A stretch of DNA of 64,000 nucleotides, taken from contig NC_068976.1 in NCBI RefSeq assembly GCF_016808095.1, positions 10,139,001 through 10,203,000 on the forward strand, written 5' to 3'. The position numbers were made by a program, and so were the translations under genes. The notes beneath the pieces are model-generated. The model saw nothing but the letters and a program-made list of their open reading frames with translations, was not told the DNA's origin and ran no database searches. This DNA is from Vigna angularis (Eukaryota > Streptophyta > Magnoliopsida > Fabales > Fabaceae). How positions within the stretch are numbered: position 1 is the first letter of the stretch; every line of letters starts with the position of its first letter. Positions 1 to 11,369 of the stretch are shown one piece after another.

Positions 1-1333
1 GTACTCAGCACTAATACGTGGTAAATTAATCCAATTTCGATCCATATTCCTAAATATTACATAAAAAGATAAGCTACTAAAAATCAAACTTGCAATTTCA
101 TACATATCATTGAAACTTAGTGAATAATATTTTAAGGTTTATAAATAATATAAGAACTACAACACACATTACCAAAACTATAGCAAATATCATACCATAC
201 ATTACCAAAACTATAGCAATTTCAGGCATTACCAAAATTTTAGCAAAAACTATACCATACATTACCGCCACTAATTTCATAAAATTCTAAAACTATAGCA
301 ATTGTTATTGTAAAAACTAATGAAGAAATCATGTTAAGAGCGCAAAAGAGCATAAATACCTGGAACAGGGGCGGCAAAAAAGCTTGGTGCAAGAAAACTG
401 AAATGGCAGAGGAGAGGGAATGACACGTTTCAAACCATTTTGATCGGCTAAAACTGATTTTTATCGTCAAAAATGAATAATGACCGAACAATTTGAAGTT
501 TAAACGGTGAAAAACCTGAAATCGGAGATGTTTGGTGGTTCGGAGGTTGAAAGAACGCTCAAAACAGAGAGCTCGACGAAGAAGACGATACTGTTCCAAC
601 GTTTCGTTTTTTACTTCTGACTGGGGAATCTACCGCGGTTCACAACTTAACCGCGGTATATAAGGGGTATATGCCGCGGTTAAGCGTGTAACCGCGGCAT
701 ATACTGATTAAAAAAATAATCCTAAATGGCATTTTTGAAATTATTTTCAAACTATATGCCGCGGTTCAGCGGGCAACCGCGGCATATACCTCGAAATATT
801 TCAAATTAATTTCAGATAGGGGTATATGCCGCGGTTCTCTGGACAACCGCGGCATATACCCCTGTAACGTGCTGAAAATAACTGTCTCCCCAACTGCCTT
901 TTCAGTAAATGATAGGGGTATATGCCGCGGTTCTGTGGGCAACCGCGGCATATACCCCTGTAACTTCTGATATTCTCTGACTGGCAGAGAAGATGAGAAG
1001 TTACAGGGGTATATGCCGCGGTTGCCCACAGAACCGCGGCATATACCCCTCTAACTTTTGAAATTCTCTGACCCAGTCAGACCCTGCAATAAATTGTCAG
1101 GGGTATATGCCGCGGTTGTCCAGAGAACCGCGGCATATAGGTTGTTATTTAATTTTTTATTCCCACGTGGCGTCAAACGGGCTGGTTGACTTGGGTATAT
1201 GCCGCGGTTCTACGCTGAACCGCGGCATATGATTGACATTTATTTACAATACTGCCACCGCGCACCATTATGCTACGGTTTCCTTTGAACCGTGGCATAA
1301 TGTGCGTTGTAAAAACCCAAATTTTTACTAGTG
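1..1333. mobile_element. CACTA (En/Spm-type) transposon, one terminus, continuing off the left edge
   Basis: Read on the minus strand, the sequence ending at 1333 is CACTAGTAAAAAT, a CACTA-type terminal inverted repeat. It is followed inward by an array of short inverted repeats at 649-1303, the subterminal structure typical of this superfamily, where the element-encoded protein binds. The other terminus and any transposase lie outside the window. Positions 1-640 are AT-rich with short direct repeats (for example ATACCATACATTACC). A 119-codon minus-strand frame at 240-599 has no features I recognise. The three bases after the terminus are ATT; whether they are the 3-bp target duplication cannot be tested without the other end. 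Confidence 0.72.
649..1303. repeat. Array of eight hairpins with TATGCCGCGGTT / AACCGCGGCATA arms
   Basis: Eight inverted repeats lie at about 649-698, 752-790, 821-866, 914-960, 1001-1050, 1099-1142, 1193-1232 and 1267-1302. Each has a TATGCCGCGGTT arm (often extended to GGGGTATATGCCGCGGTT), a loop of 6 to 10 bases, and the complementary arm. The last copy, nearest the terminus, has drifted to TATGCTACGGTT. CCGCGG makes each arm CpG-rich in an otherwise AT-rich setting. Known biology: CACTA subterminal repeats bind TNPA-like proteins and are often methylated. A regulatory role here is inference. Confidence 0.85.
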
Positions 1334-2117
1334 ATTGTACTTATCTTTCACTTTCACATTTTTTTTATGAAGAAAAAAAAGTGAGATACAAACTCAATAT
1401 TTTTTTTTTCATTTTTTCATAAGTTCTCTTCCATTCTTATAGAAAAAAAAAAGTAATTATCTTTTATCTTATATAATAATGAAATATTAAAATATTATTC
1501 TAATAATTAATATTTTTTATCTCGTGAGTCTATATATATATATTATTTTTTTATGAATATAGAAGAAAAATATATTATTTTTCATAACTAATTTTTAGTT
1601 GTGACTTGATTATCGTAAAATTTTCTTTTAATAATTACGTCTTTGAATTTTTGGATTTTTTTATTAAATTATGATAAATTAATTTTAAATTTTAAACTTA
1701 AGAAAATTAAATATGTTGATGAAGTAAAAGATAAGTTCATTTTTTTAAAGTGATTAAAGGAGAGCAACATAAAAATAAAAACAAGATAAATTCAATTTAT
1801 TTATATATTTTGAAGTATATATGATACTAATGATCTAATTTTTCAATTAGATGAGTCATTTCTTAAAACTTCAAAAAATTGAGTTTGATATTAATGGTTT
1901 AAAACGTGATCTAGAAAAACATTCTCAAAGAAAATATTCAATAAGTGAAAGAGATAAATTAAAAAAGCTTATTTAAAATGGATTCTATATCTAATATAAC
2001 TTCAAAACTATAACTTTTAAATATATTATTTTGGATTCCAAAATTATTGATAAATATTGTCAAAATTTCTCAAACTCATATCTATACATCTGTAAAAACT
2101 TTAATTTGATAACGAAA
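1334..2117. other. AT-rich spacer, no gene seen
   Basis: Very AT-rich sequence with poly-A and poly-T runs between the CACTA terminus and the copia remnant. No conserved reading frame, RNA gene or terminal repeat was recognised. Confidence 0.6.
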
Positions 2118-3231
2118 ATATGTTCTCTATATGGTCTCAAGCAATCACCACGTGCTTGGTTTGGAAAATTCAGCTCTATTGTTCAACAATTTGGCTTGAA
2201 ACGAAGTGAAGCAGATCATTCAGTTTTTTATTGTACTACATCTCTTGGGAAATGTGTTTATCTAATAGTATATGTTGATGATATATATAGTCATCACAGG
2301 AAATGATGTTGTTGGAATATCTCAACTGAAGAAACACTTATGCAAACATTTCCAAACCAAAGATCTTGGAAGCCTCAAGTACTTCTTGGGCATTGAAGTA
2401 GCTCGGTCAAAAGATGGAATTGTAGTCTCTCAGAGGAAATATGCTCTTGATATATTACATGAAACAGGAATGATTGATTGTAGACCAATAGACAGTCCTA
2501 TGGACCCAAATCAAAAATTAGCTTCAAGCGAAGGTGAATTGTTCTCCGACCCAGAAAGGTACAGAAGACTTGTTGGAAAACTGATTTATCTCACTATTAC
2601 AAGACCGGATCTATCTTTTGCAGTTGGAGTGGTCAGTCAATTCATGCAGGCTCCATGTCTTGGCCATTGGAATGCTATCATTCGTATTCTAAGATACCTA
2701 AAAAAGGCTCCTGGACAAGGGTTGTTATATGAAGATAAAGGAAGCATTCAAGTCTCTGGATACTGTGATGTAGATTGGGCAGGCTCACCTATTGATAGAC
2801 GGTCTACTACTGGATATTGTGTTCTCCCTTGGGGAAATATCATTTCATGGAAGAGTAAGAAACAAAATGTAGTAGCCCGATCAACAGCTGAAGCTGAATA
2901 TAGGGCTATGGCATCACTAACAAGTGAACTTATATGGGTGAAACAATTTCTTCAAGAGCTCAACTTCTGTAACATTCAAACCATGAAGATGTATTGCGAT
3001 AATCAAGCTGCTCTCCACATTGCATCAAACCCAGTGTTTCACGAGAGGACCAAACATATAGAAATTGACTGCCATTTTGTTAGGGAAAAGTTGTTGTCCA
3101 AAGAAATTTGTACTGAGTTTGTTGGGTCAAATGATCAACTTGCAGATATGTTAACTAAGTCCTTAAGAGGACCTAGAATTGAATTTATTGGTTCCAAGCT
3201 TGGTACATACAATTTGTATGCTCCAGCTTGA
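2118..3231 (+). pseudogene. Ty1/copia pol remnant: end of reverse transcriptase plus RNase H
   Basis: The first frame (to 2306) reads YGLKQSPRAWF and then YVDD, the catalytic motif of copia reverse transcriptase. The second frame (2272-3231) continues with LKYFLGIEVARS, TRPDLSFAVGVVSQFM and the RNase H motifs YCDVDWAG, STAEAEYRAM, YCDNQAALHIASNP and RTKHIEIDCHFVRE. The frames break just after YVDD, at a run of TA dinucleotides (about 2280-2290), which fits a 2-base slippage. Gag, protease, integrase and most of the reverse transcriptase are absent upstream, so the copy is 5'-truncated and dead. The stop codon at 3229-3231 overlaps the polypurine tract. Confidence 0.93.
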
Positions 3232-3238
3232 GGGGGAG
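3231..3238 (+). other. Polypurine tract of the copia remnant
   Basis: AGGGGGAG directly precedes the TG that opens the 3' LTR. This is the plus-strand primer site used in reverse transcription of LTR elements. It shares its first base with the pol stop codon. Confidence 0.8.
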
Positions 3239-3436
3239 TGTTAGAATTATTGTTAGAATGATTAGTGTGAGCTGTGTGTGTGCTGTCAAGTATGAGCTGT
3301 GTGTGTGTGAGTTGTGTTTCAACCAAAGTGAGTTGGAAAGGAAATGGGTAGTTACTTTCTTTCCCTATAAATGTAATGCTAATGTAAAATGAGAGGTAAG
3401 CCCTCTCATTCAATAATATATTTCTATGTTCCTTCA
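3239..3436 (+). repeat. Copia 3' LTR, about 200 bp
   Basis: Begins TGTTAGAATTATTG directly after the polypurine tract and most plausibly ends at CA near 3436 (TATGTTCCTTCA). It holds GTGTGAGCTGTGTG repeats, CCCTATAAATGTA near 3363, which may be its TATA box, and CAATAATATATT near 3410. No 5' LTR is present, so the right edge is inferred from the TG...CA rule only. Confidence 0.65.
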
Positions 3437-4207
3437 ATAGGTATTAACTTATAATTGGCTTGGAAAGTTAAACTTAAGGATATAGTGCCTAGGGAAATTT
3501 TTCTGGTTATGTTGTTGTTTGGTGCAGTTGTAATGTCAGTGAAATGAGCTTGGCTTATTGGTTATGTGTAGTGTGCTTGTTTGTGATTGGTGTACCTGTG
3601 TTCAACTTGGCTAAGAACAAACTTGGTTTTATTTCTTTTATTGCTGCGTTTTTTATTTTATTTTGCATCATATTTTTGTTTTGGGCCAGATTAAGGGGCC
3701 CATAGGCCGTGAGAGTTAGACAGGGTCAGTTTTACAGGAGCTCATTTCTTTCTTTCTCCTTTTTCGTTAGTTTCTCTTTTTGCTTCTCTTTCTTCTTCTT
3801 TTTCAAAAAACCCTAGGGTCAGGGTAATTGGTTGCGAAAGGGAGAGCGGCGTGAGGAAGAAATAATTGTTCCGAGGAGGTAATGGAAAAAAGAATTAATG
3901 GAGAAAGGGAATCGGAGGTTAGGAGTTTCACTTCTATATATTAAATTAGATTTAAATTCACTTCTTAATAATTAAAAAAAAAAGAAATAAAGTAAAATAA
4001 TATATCAGAGAAGAATTTCGTTATATAATTCTTTTAAAAAAAATTATCTATTTCTATCGAAACATAAAAAAGTTGGACCACTTTAATAAATTTTTCAACA
4101 ATTGCACATCTCAAGGAATTGATATTTCGGTGCACACATTCTTATAAGAGTGACTAGCCAACACAGAATAATACAAACCCAAGAGAGTCTCATTCAGAAA
4201 CGCATTC
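3437..4207. other. Upstream region of the MOT1-like gene, with one dispersed repeat
   Basis: No coding sequence recognised. Positions 3723-3934 are a separate repeat (own entry). Positions 3940-4140 are AT-rich and directly precede the MOT1-like leader, so the promoter probably lies here. CTTATAAGAG at 4141-4150 is a weak TATA-like candidate. Confidence 0.45.
3723..3934. repeat. Inverted copy of 46343-46554
   Basis: This stretch is the reverse complement of 46343-46554 with few differences. It runs from GGGTCAGTTTTACAGGAG through a pyrimidine-rich run and AAAACCCTAGGGTCAGGG to GGAGTTTCACTTC. The AAACCCTAG core and pyrimidine tract look like a plant 5' leader. The partner is fused to the duplicated GT29 fragment at 46552, so the repeat has moved between sites about 43 kb apart. 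Confidence 0.8.
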
Positions 4208-4360
4208 ATGGCAAACCAAAACCCTTCTTCAATTCCAATCTCAAACCCCGAAACAATCCAAACCGATCAAACCACAGGTTTCTCAGCCAAAGTGATCGTG
4301 CAGAAGGTCAAAACCAACTTGGTTTTACGTTCAAAATGGGCGAACTCAACGGCGCCATAG
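4208..4360 (+). pseudogene. N-terminal leader of the MOT1-like gene, out of frame with the body
   Basis: The first good ATG upstream of the transporter is at 4208. Its frame (50 codons, stop TAG at 4358-4360) begins MANQNPSSIP and reaches VKTNLVLRSK, which resembles the segment just before the first conserved block of plant MOT1 proteins as I remember them. The conserved block (GELNGAIGDLGTYIP) then appears in another frame at about 4336. One missing base near 4335 would explain the break. It could be a sequencing error or a true lesion; an intron is unlikely because the two parts abut exactly. Confidence 0.7.
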
Positions 4361-5589
4361 GTGACCTCGGCACCTACATACCAATAATTCTATCTCTAAC
4401 ACTTTCCAAGAACCTCAACCTCGGCACGACATTGATCTTCACAGGTATCTACAACATCCTCACCGGGGCAATTTATGGGGTTCCCATGCCTGTCCAGCCC
4501 ATGAAGTCCATCGCCGCAGAGGCCCTAAAAGATGCCAGCTTCGGCGTGCCGGAGATCATGGCCGCCGGAATCTTAACCGGAGGCGTGTTGGTGGTTCTGG
4601 GTGTGACAAGGTTGATGCAGCTTGTGTACACACTGATTCCTCTATCCGTCGTGAGGGGAATTCAACTGGCACAGGGCTTGTCCTTTGCTTTCACAGCTGT
4701 TAAGTACATGAGAAAAACCCAAGACCTGCCAAAGTCGAAGGCTTTGGGTGACAGGAATTGGTTAGGGTTAGATGGGTTGGTTCTGGCAATAGTTTGTCTG
4801 TGTTTTATTGTTATAGTGAATGGTGATAAGGATGATGATGGGTGTGAAAAGAGGGTTGAAGAAGATGGGAGAAACAGAAGTAGAGTGAGTAGAGCGAAGA
4901 GTGTTGTTTTTTCACTTCCTTCTGCTTTCATAGTGTTTGTGTTGGGGGTTGTTTTGGCCTTTGTGAGGAGGCCTGAGATGGTGCACGAGATAAAGTTTGG
5001 ACCTTCCTCTATGGAAGTGGTGAAGTTGTCTAAGCATGCATGGAAGAAAGGGTTTGTGAAGGGTACGATTCCTCAACTTCCATTGTCAATTTTGAACTCT
5101 GTGATAGGTGTTTGCAAGTTGTCAAAGGATTTGTTCCCAGAAAAGGACTTTTCTGCAACTTCCCTTTCAGTGAGTGTGGGGTTGATGAATCTTGTTGGCA
5201 GTTGGTTTGGTGCAATGCCATGCTGCCATGGGGCCGGAGGACTTGCAGGACAGTATAAATTTGGTGGAAGGAGTGGTGGTTGTGTGGCCATTCTTGGTGG
5301 TGCAAAGTTGGTGTTGGGATTGGTGTTAGGAAGTTCTTTGGCACACATTTTAAGACAGTTTCCAGTGGGGATCTTGGGAGTGTTGCTTCTGTTTGCCGGA
5401 ATTGAATTAGCCACCTGCTGCAGGGACATTAATAGCAAACAAGATTCTTTTGTGATGCTTATTTGCACTGCAGTTTCACTTGTGGGATCAAGTGCAGCTC
5501 TTGGCTTTTTGTGTGGAATGATAGTTTATGTGCTTCTTAGGCTCAGGAATTGGACTAGTGATAAACTTTTTCCTAACATGGGACCATAA
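4336..5589 (+). CDS. MOT1-family molybdate transporter, starting at an internal ATG after a frameshift
   Basis: An intronless frame of 417 codons from ATG 4336. It is a multi-pass membrane protein of the sulfate-transporter-like MOT1 family, which moves molybdate for molybdenum-cofactor synthesis. Family signatures are present: GAIGDLGTYIPI near the N-terminus, GVPMPVQPMKSIAAEAL, PLSVVRGIQLAQGLSFA, LPLSILNSVIGVCKLS, and FGAMPCCHGAGGLAGQYKFG, the second diagnostic MOT1 motif. A charged loop (about residues 160-190, many D, E, R and K) separates the two halves. The body shows no stop or further frameshift. The frame is open upstream to 4150, but the codons before 4336 do not resemble MOT1, while the frame from ATG 4208 does. 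The protein would therefore lack about 40 N-terminal residues, where targeting signals may lie. It resembles Arabidopsis MOT1;1 more than the vacuolar paralogue, from memory. AATAAA-like signals follow near 5677. Confidence 0.85.
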   Translation: MGELNGAIGDLGTYIPIILSLTLSKNLNLGTTLIFTGIYNILTGAIYGVPMPVQPMKSIAAEALKDASFGVPEIMAAGILTGGVLVVLGVTRLMQLVYTLIPLSVVRGIQLAQGLSFAFTAVKYMRKTQDLPKSKALGDRNWLGLDGLVLAIVCLCFIVIVNGDKDDDGCEKRVEEDGRNRSRVSRAKSVVFSLPSAFIVFVLGVVLAFVRRPEMVHEIKFGPSSMEVVKLSKHAWKKGFVKGTIPQLPLSILNSVIGVCKLSKDLFPEKDFSATSLSVSVGLMNLVGSWFGAMPCCHGAGGLAGQYKFGGRSGGCVAILGGAKLVLGLVLGSSLAHILRQFPVGILGVLLLFAGIELATCCRDINSKQDSFVMLICTAVSLVGSSAALGFLCGMIVYVLLRLRNWTSDKLFPNMGP

Positions 5590-8500
5590 AACACAACAAA
5601 AAAGGAGCATAATATATACAATATTATAGCTTATTGTCTCTTAGTTATTAGGTTCTTGTGTAACTCTATTACTACTAAATAAATCACGGAATGAAAAATC
5701 GTATTTTTCTAATGTGCTTTTTCTTCATACAATTCATTTTCCTTTGTTTGCATTTCAATTTAATCGGGACTCATAGTAAGGAGTTAAAATTTTTATTTTT
5801 ATTAACTTATTTAACGTTTTACTTTTCATTTTTATTCGAGATCTCAAATTAATTATATTATCCTAATATATGTACGTTTTTTAGTTTAAATTATTTTATT
5901 CATATAAATAACTTTAAAATATTATTTTTTATATCAAATTTAACAAAAATTTAACCATTTACAACCAAAATCATTAAATTTTAAGATATATTTGTTGGTC
6001 TAAATATTTATAAATTAATCTTATATATAACCAAATTTGGTTACATCATAATATTATTTGATATTATATATTCAGAAGATATTTGATGTATATAGTACAA
6101 TGTCACATTATTGTTATTTTATTAACTATTATATATACGGTAAATTGTTATTTTATTAGTCTTATATGTTTATCACATGAGTCATATGGTTCAAAAGTTC
6201 TATAAATATAAATGGTACTTAAGAGAAAATACACACAATCACTCGTATTCATTTTGTCTAACTTAAAAAGATTCAAACTCTTTTAATGATTTGAACATCA
6301 AAGAATTTTTTATAGGTAGATCTTTTTGTATTCTAATCCTAAAAAATACACATCAAAATTATTTAATTCACTTAAACTTTGTCAGATATGTTTGAAAGTT
6401 CATACTCAATATTCCGATAATAACATCTTCAAATACTCAAAAGTCTTTTACTTCAAATACTAAAAAAAATGTCTTTGGTGAAAGAGGAATTATTATCCCA
6501 ATCAAGTCCCAACATAAACTATACAAAATAATAAGCTGGTAATTCAAATTTTCCTAATACAAATATAATATTCAAATTATTTGTGAGCTCACAATTCTAT
6601 TCATTTATAACATCCAATCAAATAAACATTTTATTCACACATTAAATTCAAGTCTATTTATCTCATGGAAGGACCTATACACATTAGTTGTCATATTTAC
6701 ATTACACTTGATCGATCACATAGATATTTGAAGGTTTTAACAAAAATAAACAAATGTGTTTCATTTATACCTTAGAAATTTTGTACCTATCTTACACTAC
6801 CATTGTTTTTACATTTAGTAAAGGGAAGAAACACAATTTACCCATATTACGGTAAATTCCTAGAACTTATAAACTAGACGCAATTATTTTTTCCATCACA
6901 AGTTAAGGTATAAAATCTTCATTAACTCTTATCATCTCATATCTTTTTTTGCTATCTGAGTCTAATAAAGAATAGATTCAACAAGTTTGTACCCAACATA
7001 TAACAAGTTTTTTTCTCATGTTTTAGTTGATGATAACTCAAGTCTTCTTCGTATAGGAAAAACATAATATTGTCTAACCTTTAAGTTTTTAAATGTTAGA
7101 GAGTTATAAAGGATCCAAAATAATAATGCATGCAATTTCAAATATTCTTTCAATATATTTCAAAGACATCAATCATTTGTTCTATAACAATCTCTGGTCT
7201 TCTGCTTAAATGTTCAAGGTGGCTACATAAAGCATAATTTCTTTTTATAGCATTGTAGGCCTTTAAGTGAAGGTCGTCTAATGAACAAGAATAAATCAGA
7301 TGGTAAGATGATTGTATTGGTTTATCATAAACAAAAATTCATTAATCAAACATTGATTATAAAGTGGTGCACAAACCACTAGCCATCATGCGTACAAAAG
7401 AAATTATTGACTTTCATCTTAATCATAAAACTTTTGGATAGTTTACTTCGATTCTTTAATTAAATATATTTAGACAAGGTAAAATATATATAATTTTAGG
7501 CTTCGGTTCATGAAGGTTATTTTTTACTTTATTTTTTTATTATTTTTAATAAGAATTGAAGTCTATTCTTATATATTCTTTTAAAAAAATTCAATTTCTT
7601 TCTATGCTAACATATTTTTTACCATAAAACCATCATGTTTCTTATCAACAAACAGAGTCACCAATACCTTTTCCACCTCCACATTGAACAAAAGAGATTA
7701 AATAAATCTTTGCATTAGGAAAAACGAATTATGAAACAAAAAAGTAAATGCAAAACCAAAGAGTGAACATCTAACCGCTTTCGAAATGGAAAAAAAGAGA
7801 AGTTTGTAGTGTCAACACAACTACAAACTTCGCGTTGACTACGATAAAGAAAAGGAAAGAAAGTGGAGAAGTGATGACGAAAGTGACAATGTGGTTCGCA
7901 TTTGGTGACGAGGAAGAGAGCAAAATGGTTCTTGCAATAGAGAACTGATGCGATGCAAATGAAAAAACTTTTTGTGAAAATGTAATGTTAACCGTGATAG
8001 AGGAATAGACACCGGTTCTTTAAAGAACCAAAGCATATATTTGTGCAAATATTTTTAAAAATGTTATCAATGGACATTTTGTAAATACATACACAACTAT
8101 AAACTTTTGATTATTTAAAGAATTAATAGCTGAAATTTTCTAAATACTTACAAAAATGTCACTGATAACACTTTTTTAATTATTTAAAAAATTATAAGCC
8201 TTAAATTTTTAAAAAATCAAAGCATATACAAATATAATTTTTAATTATTTTAGAATCGAAATTTATAGTTGTACAAAAATTTAAAAAATACCGTTGTATT
8301 TTGAAAAACTTTATTTTTCTGGAAACAAAAACATATTAAACGATTTCAAAAACTTTTTTTTAACCGTAAATCTTCCTTTAAGACTAAGAACTCAAAGTAT
8401 TATAACTATTATTGCTAGTTATAAATAACAATGAACAAGGTGTACCTAAAGAATAATTTTTGTAGAAGACACAACAAAGATTTCCTTACAATGGAATAAT

Positions 8501-8744
8501 TTCATAAAGTGAAGGGTAGAATTGTAATTTTGTGTTAAAATATATTATTTATATTTTGTCATCTTTCATGTATATTTCACGAGAATATAAACATTATAGA
8601 GCAATGCACATCTTTATATTGTTCCTTCAATTTTATATGCAAAACTATTTTAATTAACTTGAATATTCTCTCGTATCTTTACATATGAAATATTGCGTTT
8701 CTTTTTATTCATGTGCTCAATATAAAAGCAAAACTAAAGAACAA
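5590..8744. other. 3.1 kb AT-rich intergenic region, no gene seen
   Basis: It begins with the MOT1-like 3' UTR. The rest is AT-rich single-copy-looking sequence with many short frames and no recognisable protein motif. A small inverted repeat (AGTTTGTAG ... CTACAAACT) sits at about 7800-7830. No LTR, TIR or RNA gene was identified. Confidence 0.5.
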
Positions 8745-10225
8745 TATCATACATTTATATCAATTATGAAAGTAAAAATAAAAACGCTGTGAAACTATGT
8801 CCTTTTTATCATAATAAGGTAAGCACTCAATCTCATTTAGCTAAATTAATTAATTTTAAAAAAAATAAAAAAATAAAAATATAAAAAATATGTTTTCAAT
8901 TAATGGTAAGTAAAGACAAAAAATAAATTATTTTTTTTTAAAATTTTAAAGTTTAATTTTAGCACACAAAAAATAAAAATATAATACCAAAAATAATAAT
9001 AAAATAAAATAACCCAATTTGTTTTTAATCATTTTGTGAGCCCAACAGCTTAATGGTTCTATACATATAATCCCACTCTTGTTTAGGTTTTATTTCGTTC
9101 TCTTTAGATTTTATGTCCTGGAAATTTCATGACTTGAATTAGAGGGGTCATGGATTGTATAATTTTAATTGGGTTTCATCGCGATTGATTTTGAATGGTC
9201 TCATTATAAATGGGGAAATTGTATGTTCTGAAGAATGAGAATAAAGTTTGGTAAATTACTTATAAGGAATTTGTTAAATGTTGTTTGAGTTATATTGGTG
9301 TTATATAAATGATGACGAGGTTATAATGTAGGGTTCTGTTTTATTAAAATGGTGAATAGGTAGAATTAATGGAATAAGAAAGGTATGATGCAGGTACTGT
9401 TTCTTTCAAGTTGATTTGAAAAGGGATTTCGGGGTTGGAAATTATGGTATTATGAATGGATTACACGTATTTGAAATGATTATTAGAGCATGCTTTCTGA
9501 AGGTTTTATATGATTGATGGATGATGTAGGTGGTTTTTAACAAGGCCAGGATAGGTATGCAGTATGAGTCTCTTTTAAATTTCGATTTCTAAGTTTAAGC
9601 ATTGATTCTGAAACAGTATGGTTGGTCAAGTAAACTTTCTTTGATTGAAATATATATGTATATGTTAGTGCGGAATATAGTTGGATGAATTAAGGAAGTT
9701 TATAGTATGTTTGACGGGTCTCATTAGAGTGTTTGTTTAGTATAATGAATGTTTGTTACCTAGTTTCATCTTTGGATTATGGAAAAATGGTTTAAGGTTG
9801 GGTAACACTTGTTTGGTGGAAATTGGATATTTATATAAATTGTGTGACAACGATTGGTCTTGTGTGACAACAATTGGTCTGTGTGATAGAACGTTAAAGG
9901 TATTGGTTCTAATTAATCATAGTCTCTGAGACAGGGATCACTAAGGCTAAGCCTGAGTGAGTGTTAATGGGTGTACTACTTTAATTGTTATATTTTGATT
10001 AATTCTTTGTATTTATTCAATATAATTGTTATATTTTGATTAATGCTTTGTGTTTATTCCATATAATTATTATATTCTGATTAATGCTTTGTGTTTATTC
10101 AATAGCTCACCTATATTTCCGTGTGTTTGTTGCAATAATCGTATAACATGTGTTTTATACGGGAGCAGATAGGAATGCAGATGATTCTGGAGTTGTGTAA
10201 TTGACGAGAGAGGGGCTAGCATTCG
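8745..10225 (+). repeat. Block B, copy a (inverted relative to the other two)
   Basis: About 1.5 kb of non-coding sequence whose reverse complement recurs at 41563-42700 (copy b) and at 51020-51942 plus 55903-56451 (copy c). Shared marks include TGTCCTGGAAATTTCATGAC (9115), the doubled GTGTGACAACRATTGGTCT at about 9840-9885, and three direct repeats of TTTTGATTAATGCTTTGTGT at 9990-10100. The block ends at GCTAGCATTCGGGA (about 10225), where it is fused to PPR sequence; GGGA is shared by both partners, so the join looks like a microhomology recombination scar. Confidence 0.85.
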
Positions 10226-11369
10226 GGAATTGCCGCCTGTCAAATCTTGTAAACTGTAATTCCCTGAAAAGTTCAAGCGATTCCTCCACTCTTTCATTCC
10301 ATGCACAACAAGTGATGATCACATTGTAAGAGATACCATCCACCTCTGGCATTTCATAAAAAAGCTTCCTCACTTCAGCAACACGGTCATGCTTGGAGTA
10401 GAAATCAAGCAAAGCATTAGCCACAAACACATTCCACACAAACATACACTTCACCACAAAACTGTGAACTTGTTGCCCAAATTCTATATCATCCAACTGT
10501 ATGCCTGCAGTTAAAACCGCAGCAAAAGTAAACTCAGCGGGATTGAACCCCAAATTCTGCATCTTGAAAAACAGGTTGATAGCATCATGATTGAAGCCCT
10601 CTTTGGAGTACCCCGTCCACAACACATTGAAAGTTACATTATCTCTCTCCGGCATATGCTTGAAGAGGTGACAAGCCAAACCTAGGCTACGCGTCTTACA
10701 GTAAGAATCAAGCAACGAGTTGCGAACCGTGAGGGTGGAATCATACCCCAATTTGACAACATGGGTTTGCACTTGTGCGACTTCATTGACACTTTCAAAC
10801 TCAGTGAACCCAGATAAGAGAGTCGTCAAGGTGACATGATCCGGAACCAAGCCGTGCCTACACATATCAGCGAAGAGACCGAAAGCATCGCGAAACTTAT
10901 TGTTCTGAGCGTAGCCACCAATGAGCATTGTCCAGGTAACAACCGAGCGTTTAACCATGCCATCAAACAAGCTCCTAGCAGTGGAAAGATTGCCAGAGTT
11001 TAAGTAACCCATGATCATAGTGTTGGTGGAGATGATGTTCTTGTGAGGCATTTTGTCAAACAGTTTGCGTGCTGCACCCAAATCCCCATGTAGGAGATGA
11101 TTCTTTACTTGAAAGTTGAAACGATACGTGTTGGGATCGAAGCCTGTCTTGATGATGGAAGCATCGACCTGAAAGTGTCGTTTTTGCAATGTCAAAATTC
11201 CGTTTTTCCTCGAACATGCTTTGATGTAATTCATGGAACATAAACGGAAAATTGAAAATGGAAGACACTCCGAGGAAATGACTGAGTAGACCGGTCGGAC
11301 TTGGATTCGAAGCTCCTCGAGGCGCTCTCTAATGAGGCAAACACAGTTGAATGGAAAGGTTATAAGCAT
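10226..11369 (-). pseudogene. PPR copy 1: N-terminal half only
   Basis: This matches the first ~380 codons of the intact PPR-DYW gene at 43418-45982, from the start at 11369 (or the internal ATG at 11232-11234, MNYIKACSRK) to FDRRQFP. There it runs into block B and continues with unrelated residues (NASPSLVNYTT) to a stop at 10155. The E and DYW domains are missing. A few substitutions separate it from the intact copy, for example LLTGYSKEG versus LWTGYSKEG. Truncated PPR arrays can in principle bind RNA, but no editing domain remains. Confidence 0.9.

Noticed and set aside
240..599. 119-codon minus-strand frame
   Set aside because: No conserved motif, begins in low-complexity sequence within a CACTA end; could be an exon remnant but nothing supports it.
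766..1029. Minus-strand frame with repeated GYMPRL / RHIPLS
   Set aside because: It is the translation of the CCGCGG hairpin repeats.
4150..4335. N-terminal extension of the MOT1 frame from a GTG at 4150
   Set aside because: Those residues do not resemble MOT1 leaders; the real leader is in another frame starting at ATG 4208.
5030..5468. Antisense frames over the MOT1-like gene
   Set aside because: Shadows of the strongly conserved sense frame.
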